Positions 7,038 to 13,284 of a stretch of DNA of 13,284 nt are shown one piece after another. Position numbers and translations under genes: made by a program. This stretch comes from Bacteroidota bacterium (GTDB lineage: Bacteria; Bacteroidota; Bacteroidia; Chitinophagales; Chitinophagaceae), in the NCBI GenBank assembly GCA_023436685.1, contig JAEZIL010000168.1, positions 1 through 13,284 of the forward strand, read 5' to 3'. How positions within the stretch are numbered: the stretch's first letter is position 1; the number at the start of each line of letters is the position of its first letter. The notes under the pieces were generated by a model that was not told the DNA's origin, ran no database searches, and worked only from the letters and a program-made list of their open reading frames with translations.

Positions 7038-9332
7038 ATGAAAAAACTTGTACAGTTCAGTTTTGTACTACTGGCCCTATTATCAGCATATTCGCATACT
7101 GCAAATGCTGAAGCCCGGAAAAATCGAATGAATATTATTGTCGATCGGGAAAAAGAACAAAAAACCTTTACTGCAATAAATGGTATGTGGTATAAGGATG
7201 ATGCTTTCAACCCGGCTTTGGCCGATGCCCAGCTGCACCAATGGGAAGCATTAACCATAAATTCTAATAGGCTTAAGGCGCTAATAGCGGAAAGGCAAGC
7301 AGCAATAACGCTTACGGTACCCGGTTTGCATGGTAACCATTACGAGCTTGAGCTGATACGATATGACTTTTTCTCGAAAGATTTTAAAGTAAGAACAGTA
7401 GCTAATGGTATAGCGGCCGATTTTGGATATAACGCCGGTGCATACTATAGGGGTGTTGTTAAAGGCCATGATGGCTCTATAGCATCTGTATCGTTTTTTG
7501 ATAACGAAGTATATGCTATTTTTTCAATGCCAGGGCAGCCCGGCAATTTTGTAATTGTTCCTAATACCCTAAATAGTATAAACGATGGACAGAGTTATCT
7601 TTTGTACAACGATATAGATATTAAAAACCCACAACAGGCTGCCGGTTGTGGTACCGATAAACTACCTGTTATCAATACTCCTAATCTTGGCAACCAAAAA
7701 AATATATACAGTACCTGTAAAGATGTAGAAGAATACCTGGTGATAGACTATGGTACCTATATGCGTAAAGGTGGAGATGCAGCTGCAATAGTGTCTCTTA
7801 CTAACTATGTGACTGCGGTGTATAATATGATAGCAACGCTGTATCGCAACGATGGTATTTACACAAGTATTAAGCTGATTGATGTGAATACTACTGTTGA
7901 TGCTTATCAATCTCTTCCCGACGAGTCGATAGAGTGGTTGTTTACGTTTGGAGACGAGGTGATGAATAATTTGCATGGTGCAGATCTTTCAATGCTTATC
8001 TCTACAAAATCCGCAGGTATGGGCGGTATTGCGTGGCTTAATGCATTATGTAGCAACTACAGTGGTCCTGATGGGCATGGGCCTTATGCTTTCTCTAATA
8101 TCAATGGCAACTTTACGGGCTCTACACTGCCGTCATATCATTGGGATATACAAGTAATGGCACATGAAATGGGGCACAATCTTGGTTCGCCGCACACACA
8201 TGCATGTTTTTGGAACGGAGACCAAACTAATATTGATGGCTGTGCACCTACAGCTAATATAGACTATAAGGAAGGTAGCTGCCCTGTAGGCCCTGTACCT
8301 CCAGGATCGGTTGGTGGTAGCATTATGAGTTATTGCCATTTACTAAACAATGTGGGAATTAAGTTTACAAATGGCTTTGGTGAACAACCTGCACAATTAA
8401 TAAGGGATGAAATAGCTAATTCCAGCTGCGCTACTGAATATATAGCAAAAACACCCGTTAATGTTGCGGATTCTGTGCTTATTGCCAATCGTGAATGTGA
8501 AGATGAGTTGGGAGTGCCTCACTATTGGAACGACAATAACAACATGGATGAAAGCGACGATATTATTGCCCTGTCTTTGAAAAAGAATGGTAACGAGATC
8601 TATAATCTTGATAGTCCTGCAGCAAAGTTTGATGTAAGAGTTGTGACAGGCGTGAAGTTTGGCAGCAACAAAGCAGATACAATAAAAGTATTGAATACAG
8701 TGCCGGGGCTTAAAATGTACAATGTTGCATCTGCCCGCTATTGGAGAATGACTGCGAAGCAGCCTACTACTAATGTAGAGATCATGTTCCCATTCACTAA
8801 AACCGATATTAAGGATATAGATGGTGGTGTTGCGGGGAACAATTTGACTGCGCCTGACTTATTTATGTACCAGGTAAACAGGAATATATATCCTGCTGCA
8901 AGTGGCGGACTACCCGGTGCAACTGCACTTGATATAAATTATCTTACCAATGGTAGTATTGTTAGCCCAACACAATGGTCTATGGATATAACGGTAGATA
9001 CATTTGTTGCTCATGCACTTACTAAATATTTATATGGTGGTGCCATGTTCTACAGCTTTACACATCCTGTATCGGTGAGCAATGTAAACGAAATACAAGA
9101 TCTGAAGTTCTATCCCAATCCTACTGCTACAGCCTGGACGGTATGGGTGCCTGCTATGATTGGGGAAGCCAGTATGACACTTTATTCGGTTGATGGTAAA
9201 AAAGTAGCAAACCAGGCATTGCAGGTAGACGAATTGAATATTGTTGATGCAAGCGGGCTACCGTCGGGTATATATTATTACCGCGTTACAAGCGGCACGC
9301 AAATTTTTACAGGGTCTCTAAAAAAGCAATAA
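7038..9332 (+). CDS. Secreted reprolysin-like (M12B-type) zinc metalloprotease with type IX sorting domain
   Basis: The protein is 764 residues from the ATG at 7038 (a TTG two codons earlier is less likely). A signal peptide covers about 1-24, ending near TANA. A propeptide-like region follows to about residue 205 and ends with a lone cysteine in GCGTD (C204), which could be a cysteine switch. The metzincin catalytic motif HEMGHNLGSPHTH is at 376-388, with three zinc histidines and the catalytic glutamate, and the Met-turn GGSIMSYC lies at 426-433. Several cysteines around the active site suggest disulfides. Residues 470-685 are a beta-rich region of unknown function. The last about 80 residues, beginning LKFYPNP at 689 and ending SGIYYYRV...GSLKKQ, form a type A type IX sorting domain. 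The enzyme should be secreted or anchored at the cell surface and degrade proteins. Confidence 0.93.
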   Translation: MKKLVQFSFVLLALLSAYSHTANAEARKNRMNIIVDREKEQKTFTAINGMWYKDDAFNPALADAQLHQWEALTINSNRLKALIAERQAAITLTVPGLHGNHYELELIRYDFFSKDFKVRTVANGIAADFGYNAGAYYRGVVKGHDGSIASVSFFDNEVYAIFSMPGQPGNFVIVPNTLNSINDGQSYLLYNDIDIKNPQQAAGCGTDKLPVINTPNLGNQKNIYSTCKDVEEYLVIDYGTYMRKGGDAAAIVSLTNYVTAVYNMIATLYRNDGIYTSIKLIDVNTTVDAYQSLPDESIEWLFTFGDEVMNNLHGADLSMLISTKSAGMGGIAWLNALCSNYSGPDGHGPYAFSNINGNFTGSTLPSYHWDIQVMAHEMGHNLGSPHTHACFWNGDQTNIDGCAPTANIDYKEGSCPVGPVPPGSVGGSIMSYCHLLNNVGIKFTNGFGEQPAQLIRDEIANSSCATEYIAKTPVNVADSVLIANRECEDELGVPHYWNDNNNMDESDDIIALSLKKNGNEIYNLDSPAAKFDVRVVTGVKFGSNKADTIKVLNTVPGLKMYNVASARYWRMTAKQPTTNVEIMFPFTKTDIKDIDGGVAGNNLTAPDLFMYQVNRNIYPAASGGLPGATALDINYLTNGSIVSPTQWSMDITVDTFVAHALTKYLYGGAMFYSFTHPVSVSNVNEIQDLKFYPNPTATAWTVWVPAMIGEASMTLYSVDGKKVANQALQVDELNIVDASGLPSGIYYYRVTSGTQIFTGSLKKQ

Positions 9333-9357
9333 TTTTTTTAGGATAACAAAAACATCG

Positions 9358-9365
9358 TAATCTTG
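9358..9365 (+). promoter_or_regulatory. Candidate -7 box before the 24-codon ORF
   Basis: TAATCTTG matches the TAnnTTTG consensus at all but one position. The ATG at 9370 lies four bases downstream, the same near-leaderless geometry as the acyltransferase gene. The -33 region is only a T run (about 9333-9339), so the promoter is tentative. Confidence 0.45.
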
Positions 9366-9369
9366 CAAT

Positions 9370-9444
9370 ATGAAAATGATGCAGAAATATACCCATAAGT
9401 GTCGTAAGCATTCGTGCTGTGCCGGGGGTATTGCTTCATTATAG
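9370..9444 (+). CDS. Possible 24-residue Cys-containing leader peptide
   Basis: A short ORF encodes 24 residues starting MKMMQKYTHKC and containing RKHSCCAGG before the stop at 9442. It is strongly basic in its first half (Lys, His, Arg) and has three cysteines (11, 16, 17). It lies just after a candidate -7 box and 27 bases before a terminator hairpin, in front of the thioesterase gene. This order (promoter, short ORF, terminator, gene) fits a transcription attenuator. CCGGGGG at 9422-9428, inside the codons right after Cys-Cys, can pair over seven bases (two G-U) with CCUUCGG of the terminator's left arm. I do not recognise the peptide family. It may instead be a chance ORF between the protease gene and its terminator. 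Confidence 0.4.
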   Translation: MKMMQKYTHKCRKHSCCAGGIASL

Positions 9445-9471
9445 TATTTAATAGAATAAAATAATCAAGAT

Positions 9472-9502
9472 AGCCCTTCGGTTTTTCCGGAGGGCTTTTT
9501 TT
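9472..9502 (+). terminator. Intrinsic terminator before the thioesterase gene
   Basis: A 10-bp stem with one G-U pair (AGCCCTTCGG, loop TTTTT, CCGGAGGGCT) ends in a run of seven T. It ends 25 bases before the thioesterase start. It could end the metalloprotease transcript or act as an attenuator for the thioesterase. Confidence 0.85.
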
Positions 9503-9527
9503 ATAACAACCAATAAACTACAACAAA

Positions 9528-9938
9528 ATGGAGCTGATCAACAAAAAGATCTGCATGGCCAAAGACATTGGGATACACGGCAACTTGTTTGGCGGTATAC
9601 TTATGTCCTGGATTGATGAAGCCGCTGCCGCTTATGCAACGGAATATTGCTCAACCCCCAATATGGTGACATTGCGCGTAGGGGAGCTATTGTTTAAGAA
9701 ACCAATAAAAGCAGGCAACCACATACGTATGTATGGTAAGGTGGCTCATTTAGGCCGTACTTCAATTAGCCTTGATATTGAAGTGCGAAAGTATAATTTG
9801 TATAGTGGCGATGAAACAGTGGTATGTACAACTTCTATAACATTTGTACGTATTGATGATGATGGCCATCCTACGGCCATTGGCGACTCAATAAGAAGAA
9901 AACATACCGTTGCTACTTTGGCAACAGAGCTTAATTAA
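9528..9938 (+). CDS. Hotdog-fold acyl-CoA thioesterase (YciA-like)
   Basis: This 136-residue single hotdog-domain protein matches the acyl-CoA thioesterase group that includes YciA and BACH. HGNLFGGILMSWIDEAAAA (17-35) contains the conserved Asn19, the Gly-Gly turn and Asp30, the expected catalytic aspartate on the central helix. VTLRVGELLFKKPIKAGN (47-64) is the next conserved strand block. It should hydrolyse acyl-CoA to free fatty acid and CoA in the cytoplasm, probably as a hexamer as in relatives. No TAnnTTTG promoter is visible between the upstream terminator and the ATG, so transcription may depend on read-through. The stop codon lies inside the downstream palindrome. Chain-length preference is unknown. 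Confidence 0.92.
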   Translation: MELINKKICMAKDIGIHGNLFGGILMSWIDEAAAAYATEYCSTPNMVTLRVGELLFKKPIKAGNHIRMYGKVAHLGRTSISLDIEVRKYNLYSGDETVVCTTSITFVRIDDDGHPTAIGDSIRRKHTVATLATELN

Positions 9939-9967
9939 TAAGGGCGGTATTACCGCCCTTATTAATT
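9933..9967. terminator. Bidirectional terminator, perfect 17-bp inverted repeat
   Basis: AATTAATAAGGGCGGTA is followed by a single T and then its exact reverse complement. The arms are AT-rich outside and GC-rich inside, so a terminator with A/T runs forms on either strand. It lies between the convergent thioesterase and AIM24-family genes and includes the thioesterase stop codon. Confidence 0.85.
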
Positions 9968-9985
9968 TATTATCGCTTTTGCGGC

Positions 9986-10783
9986 CTACCAGCCATCGCC
10001 ATCCAGCACATTACCTATGCCGCCCAGTATACTACCTTCCTCTTTACGTTTGTAAGTGCCATAGGCAAGTATGCGGCCTGCAAGGCGGCTAATAGGCAGC
10101 GTTTGTATCCAAACAGTGCCGGGTCCACGCAAGGTGGCAAAAAATACACCTTCTCCGCCAAACAATGTGTTCTTTATACCGCCTATGAACTGTATATCGT
10201 AATTAACAGAGCTGGTAAACGCTACAATACAACCGGTATCTACCTTTAATAATTCTCCCGGTAATAGTTCTTTCTGAAGTACATGGCCCCCCGCATGTAC
10301 AAACGCTAATCCATCACCTTCAAGCTTTTCCATTATAAAGCCTTCTCCGCCAAATAAGCCCGTGCCTAATTTGCGCTGAAATTCTATACCTATTGCTACA
10401 CCTTTAGCAGCGCATAAAAAAGCATCTTTCTGGCATATAACTTTATGTCCTAGCTGTTGCAGATCAAGCGGAATTATTTTACCTGGATATGGAGAGGCAA
10501 ATGATACACGTTTTTTTCCTTGCCCTACATTGGTATACGTGGTCATAAATAGGCTTTCACCCACCAGCAGCCTTTTCCCGGCCGATAGTAATTTGCCCAT
10601 GATGCCCGAACTTTGTTGCTGTTGGCTGCCATCGCCAAATATGGTGTTCATTTGTATACCATCATCCATCATCATAAAGCTACCCGATTCTGCAATGGCA
10701 GTTTCCTGGGGGTCTAGCTCTACTTCCACATATTGCATTTCTTCGCCAAAAATGTGGTAGTCTATTTCATGATTGTTGCGCAT
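9986..10783 (-). CDS. AIM24 / TIGR00266 family protein
   Basis: This 265-residue protein belongs to the AIM24 (DUF124, TIGR00266) family. It is glycine-rich and beta-rich. A block GTGLFGGEGFIMEKLEGDG is echoed later by NTLFGGEGVFFATLRGPG, the internal repetition expected of the family's beta-sandwich. SGSFMMMDDGIQM near 33-45 and the PLDLQQLG strand also fit. No signal peptide, membrane helix or catalytic motif is visible. Bacterial members have no firmly established biochemical role; yeast Aim24 is a mitochondrial inner-membrane-associated protein. The start is ATG at 10783, with a consensus -7 box TAGCTTTG 24 bases upstream. It is convergent with the thioesterase gene and divergent from the BI-1-family gene. 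Family membership is firm; function is unknown. Confidence 0.9.
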   Translation of the reverse strand: MRNNHEIDYHIFGEEMQYVEVELDPQETAIAESGSFMMMDDGIQMNTIFGDGSQQQQSSGIMGKLLSAGKRLLVGESLFMTTYTNVGQGKKRVSFASPYPGKIIPLDLQQLGHKVICQKDAFLCAAKGVAIGIEFQRKLGTGLFGGEGFIMEKLEGDGLAFVHAGGHVLQKELLPGELLKVDTGCIVAFTSSVNYDIQFIGGIKNTLFGGEGVFFATLRGPGTVWIQTLPISRLAGRILAYGTYKRKEEGSILGGIGNVLDGDGW

Positions 10784-10807
10784 AGTTGCTTTTCAGTTTT
10801 GTAATGT

Positions 10808-10815
10808 CAAAGCTA
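10808..10815 (-). promoter_or_regulatory. -7 box of the AIM24-family gene
   Basis: On the minus strand TAGCTTTG matches TAnnTTTG exactly, 24 bases upstream of the ATG at 10783. A TTG at 10842-10840 is the nearest -33 candidate, but its spacing of 24 bases is longer than usual. Confidence 0.5.
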
Positions 10816-10842
10816 TATACTTCTATTTATTCTATGTAACAA

Positions 10843-10874
10843 TTCACCGTCGGTATATCGTTATTTACCGTCGG
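10843..10874. repeat. Direct repeat TTYACCGTCGG with 21-bp period
   Basis: TTCACCGTCGG (10843-10853) and TTTACCGTCGG (10864-10874) match at 10 of 11 bases and start exactly 21 bases apart, two turns of the helix. They lie between the divergent AIM24-family and BI-1-family genes. This is the layout of a pair of operator sites bound from one face of DNA, but no regulator is identified. Confidence 0.4.
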
Positions 10875-10941
10875 GTAGTATACTTATAAGCAAGGCAGGG
10901 CAAGGCTCTGTTAAGTAAATGAAATGCTAAAAGCATGACTG

Positions 10942-10966
10942 GCGGAAAGCGGGTTCCGCTTTTTTT
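10942..10966 (+). terminator. Terminator-like hairpin in the leader of the BI-1-family gene
   Basis: GCGGAA AGCGGG TTCCGC (or AAAGCGG GTT CCGCTTT in a competing pairing) is followed by a run of seven T. It lies about 40 bases before the chosen start codon and has no plus-strand gene directly upstream. It could end a short RNA or act as an attenuator. Confidence 0.55.
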
Positions 10967-11003
10967 CGTAAATTACTGCCTCATTCAAGTTTTAATAAAT
11001 TAC

Positions 11004-11753
11004 ATGGAATTTCAAGATCGGAATCAATTTGCCCAGTATACTGTTTTAGAAAGCAATCCTGCGAAGCCAATAGCCAAAACATTTATGGCGAATGTGTTTT
11101 TATGGATGTTTGCCGCATTGGGCATATCTGCATTTTTTGCCTATTTGTTTGCTACATCACCGCAGTTGATGCAATACCTTATCAATGCAACAGGTTCGGG
11201 TTTAAGTATATTTGGTTGGGTAGTCATGCTTTCCCCCATAGCATTTGTACTGCTATTATCAGGCGGTATCAATCGTTTTTCATACCCCGTACTCATTAGC
11301 TTGTTTATACTGTTTGCCGCGCTTATGGGTATGAGCTTAAGCTTTGTCTTATTAGTATATACAGCAGGCTCTATAGTAGGTTGCTTTGCTGCCGCATCGG
11401 TTATGTTTGGCGTAATGGCTGTTATGGGGTATACTACCAATAAAGATCTTACCGGTTTCGGGCGTATAATGATGATGGGCCTCATAGGCATTATTGTAGC
11501 TTCTATTATTAACTGGTTCCTTAAAAGCTCACAATTAGAATATATTGTAAGCATAATAGGTGTAATGGTATTTACGGGCCTTACAGCTTACGATGTGCAA
11601 AGGTTGAAGCGCATAGGTGAAGGAATGGAATATGAAGGCGTACCAGCAGAAAATGTACGTAAAACATCTATTCTTGGTGCTATGACTCTTTATCTCGATT
11701 TTATCAACCTGTTTCTTATGCTTTTGAGGCTGTTTGGCGGCAGAAGAGATTAG
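11004..11753 (+). CDS. Bax inhibitor-1 (BI-1/YccA) family membrane protein
   Basis: This 249-residue, seven-helix membrane protein belongs to the Bax inhibitor-1/TMBIM family. Hydrophobic segments follow one another from about residue 25 to the C terminus. Family features include the AKTFMANVFLWMFAALG first helix, MGYTTNKDLTGFGRIMMMGL in the middle, TAYDVQRLKRIGE, and a final YLDFINLFLMLLRLFGGRRD. Structurally studied bacterial members are pH-sensitive calcium-leak channels; E. coli YccA interacts with the FtsH protease. Which applies here is not known. An in-frame ATG at 10935 would add 23 residues encoded by the terminator-like hairpin and its T run. The ATG at 11004 begins MEFQDRNQ, the usual N terminus, so I prefer it. 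A strong terminator follows. Confidence 0.9.
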   Translation: MEFQDRNQFAQYTVLESNPAKPIAKTFMANVFLWMFAALGISAFFAYLFATSPQLMQYLINATGSGLSIFGWVVMLSPIAFVLLLSGGINRFSYPVLISLFILFAALMGMSLSFVLLVYTAGSIVGCFAAASVMFGVMAVMGYTTNKDLTGFGRIMMMGLIGIIVASIINWFLKSSQLEYIVSIIGVMVFTGLTAYDVQRLKRIGEGMEYEGVPAENVRKTSILGAMTLYLDFINLFLMLLRLFGGRRD

Positions 11754-11769
11754 TGCAGATATAAATTTA

Positions 11770-11797
11770 AAGAAACCGGGCTTGCCCGGTTTCTTCT
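11770..11797 (+). terminator. Intrinsic terminator after the BI-1-family gene
   Basis: A perfect 12-bp stem (AAGAAACCGGGC, TT, GCCCGGTTTCTT) lies 16 bases past the stop codon and ends in T-rich sequence. It separates the BI-1-family gene from the RicT-like gene. Confidence 0.85.
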
Positions 11798-11836
11798 TGT
11801 ATAGGCTACAAATTCAGGAGCACTAATTAATTTTCG

Positions 11837-11844
11837 TACCTTTA
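11837..11844 (+). promoter_or_regulatory. Candidate -7 box for the RicT-like gene
   Basis: TACCTTTA matches seven of eight positions of TAnnTTTG. It would give a leader of about 120 bases before the ATG at 11968. No clear -33 element is found, so this is weak. The leader holds no ORF or strong hairpin that I can see. Confidence 0.3.
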
Positions 11845-11967
11845 GCACTTAATTTTTATTATTTTTAGCAAATTCGGCGGTAAGTAATACACGTGAACTG
11901 GTAACTCTATAAGGGTTTTAAAAATTGACGTATTGTGTATCCGCTGTCATTATAAATATATATATAG

Positions 11968-13284
11968 ATGGGATGTGGCTATTGTGGTTCTGGTGCCAAC
12001 GGAAAACCCAACGGTTGTAAAGGAAATGGTGGTTGTAGTACAGGTGGATGTAACCGAATGAACGTTTTCGACTGGTTGAGCGCTTTGCCCTTGCACGATA
12101 GTGCAAAACCTTACCCGATAATAGAAGTAACTTTTAATAAAGGTAGCAGGAAAGACTTTTTCCGGAACAGTACCGGCCAAATACTTGAAAAAGGCGAATG
12201 GATAGCTGTAGAAGGCATCAGCGGCTTTGATATTGGGCAGGTAAGCCTTACAGGCGAGCTGGTGAAGCTACAGATGAAAAAGTATAATGTTACGGATGAT
12301 CCTCAAATGAAGCGTGTGCTCCGGCTGGCTACAGATGAGGACCTGCAGCTTTATAACAAGCATAAAGAGCGCGAGCCCGAATTGCTAACACGATCAAGGG
12401 CTATAGCACGCAACCTGAACCTGGAAATGAAACTTTGCGAAGTTGAGATTCAGGCAGATGGGAAGAAAGCCACTTTTTTCTATACGGCTGAACAGCGTGT
12501 TGATTTTCGTGAACTTATTAAGCTCTATGCCGGCGATTTCAAGGTCAAGGTGGAGATGCGCCAGATAGGTGCGCGACAGGAAAGTGGTAAGGTAGGAGGG
12601 ATAGGTTCTTGTGGCAGGGAACTTTGTTGTAGTACCTGGCTTACCGATTTTAAATCGGTAAATACGACGGCAGCACGCTATCAAAACCTTTCCATTAATC
12701 AAACCAAATTGAGCGGGCAATGCGGCCGCTTAAAATGCTGTCTGAATTATGAGCTGGATACTTATATGGATGCCTTAAGGGTATTTCCCGATAGTGCAGA
12801 TGTATTGGAAACAGTGAAAGGCCGTGCAACATTACAGAAACGCGATATTTTCAAAAACCTGATGTGGTATAGCTATTACGATAGTAATAAGCAATACCCC
12901 ATGACCATAGACAGGGTAAAGGAGATAATAAGGCAAAATAAGGAAGGTATCAAGCCAGAAGAGCTACAGCCCGTAGAACTGGAAGTGAGCAGTAATAAAG
13001 CAGGTATGAAGGTGGATGTAGGCTTTGTGAACGACGTAGGCCAGATAAGCCTGAAAGCTCTTGAAAAAGGCAATAAGAAAAAAGGACAAGGCAAGGGTAG
13101 CCAGCAACAAAAAGGTGGCGGGCCACAAGGGCAAAGGCCTCAGGGTAACCGGCCACAGCAACAAGCTGAGGGTAAAGGGCAGCAACCGCAGCGCAACCAG
13201 GGTGGTGGTCAGCAACAGGGGCAAAGGCCACAAGGCAATCGTCCGCAGCAGGGTGGTAGCCAGCAACAAAGGCCACAAGGTAAC
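11968..13284 (+). CDS. RicT/PSP1-type iron-sulfur complex protein, 3' end cut by the window
   Basis: An open frame of 439 codons runs off the right edge without a stop. The core is a PSP1 (RicT/YaaT) domain with GIGSCGRELCCSTWL (211-225) and SGQCGRLKCCLNYE (249-262), the two cysteine blocks typical of the family. In Bacillus subtilis RicT joins RicA and RicF in a complex that binds 4Fe-4S clusters and affects mRNA maturation and development; no RicA or RicF gene is visible here. The first 28 residues add five more cysteines in a Gly-rich stretch (C3, C6, C17, C23, C28). From about residue 370 the tail is a low-complexity Gln/Gly/Pro/Arg/Asn sequence with GQRPQGNRPQQ twice (388-398, 418-428), probably disordered. 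The start is the ATG at 11968; no Shine-Dalgarno sequence is seen. Confidence 0.9.
   Translation, partial: MGCGYCGSGANGKPNGCKGNGGCSTGGCNRMNVFDWLSALPLHDSAKPYPIIEVTFNKGSRKDFFRNSTGQILEKGEWIAVEGISGFDIGQVSLTGELVKLQMKKYNVTDDPQMKRVLRLATDEDLQLYNKHKEREPELLTRSRAIARNLNLEMKLCEVEIQADGKKATFFYTAEQRVDFRELIKLYAGDFKVKVEMRQIGARQESGKVGGIGSCGRELCCSTWLTDFKSVNTTAARYQNLSINQTKLSGQCGRLKCCLNYELDTYMDALRVFPDSADVLETVKGRATLQKRDIFKNLMWYSYYDSNKQYPMTIDRVKEIIRQNKEGIKPEELQPVELEVSSNKAGMKVDVGFVNDVGQISLKALEKGNKKKGQGKGSQQQKGGGPQGQRPQGNRPQQQAEGKGQQPQRNQGGGQQQGQRPQGNRPQQGGSQQQRPQGN

Noticed and set aside
10935..11003. N-terminal extension of the BI-1-family protein from an earlier ATG
   Set aside because: These codons coincide with a terminator-like hairpin and T run, and the product would place an odd segment before the usual family N terminus.
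11925..11956. TTGACG and TATAAA resembling a sigma-70 promoter before the RicT-like gene
   Set aside because: Bacteroidota primary sigma factors use TTTG / TAnnTTTG, the spacer is 20 bases, and the region is simply AT-rich.
12950..13276. Long minus-strand frames opposite the RicT-like tail
   Set aside because: They arise from the low-complexity Gln/Gly/Pro coding sequence on the plus strand, and the predicted Leu/Pro/Ala-rich product looks like an artefact.
13100..13284. Repeated short units near the right edge considered as a CRISPR or tandem repeat array
   Set aside because: The units are imperfect at DNA level, have no regular spacers, and stay in frame as protein repeats of the RicT-like tail.

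Overview
The window looks like chromosomal DNA of a Bacteroidota bacterium, probably near the Chitinophagales (the order is inference). Three things support this. The metalloprotease ends in a type IX secretion sorting domain. Several genes have the Bacteroidota promoter layout (-33 TTTG, -7 TAnnTTTG), sometimes only a few bases before the start codon. Most starts have no Shine-Dalgarno sequence. Base composition is AT-rich and even throughout. I see no insertion sequence, prophage, tRNA, rRNA or CRISPR array, so this reads as ordinary core or near-core genome.

Layout from left to right. Bases 180-1043 encode an alpha/beta hydrolase and 1158-2300 a membrane fatty-acid desaturase. Convergent to the desaturase, with a 4-base overlap, is an App1-type phosphatidate phosphatase (2297-3334, minus). 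Divergent from that is a diacylglycerol/sphingosine-kinase-type lipid kinase (3386-4267). Next come a stand-alone SET-domain protein (4344-4952), an exported dienelactone-hydrolase-type enzyme (4979-5818), a strong terminator, and a membrane acyltransferase-3 protein with a well-formed promoter (5917-6981). A secreted reprolysin-like metalloprotease with a type IX sorting domain occupies 7038-9332.

The right third starts with a possible 24-residue Cys-containing ORF (9370-9444) followed by a terminator hairpin, then a hotdog acyl-CoA thioesterase (9528-9938). A perfect 17-bp-arm palindrome separates the thioesterase from a convergent AIM24-family protein (9986-10783, minus). A divergent region with a 21-bp-spaced direct repeat and a terminator-like hairpin leads to a Bax-inhibitor-1-family membrane protein (11004-11753). 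The last gene is a RicT/PSP1-type cysteine-rich protein (11968 to the edge), cut off by the window end.

Themes. Several genes act on lipids or acyl groups (desaturase, phosphatidate phosphatase, lipid kinase, acyltransferase, thioesterase), but they lie on both strands with separate terminators and promoters, so one operon is not supported. The strongest functional pairing is the divergent phosphatidate phosphatase and lipid kinase, whose expected reactions oppose each other. The most unusual signals are the 24-codon ORF whose sequence can pair with the downstream terminator stem (possible attenuator), the hairpin and repeats before the BI-1 gene, and the SET-domain gene that overlaps or abuts an exported hydrolase. 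No clearly new multi-gene system is evident.
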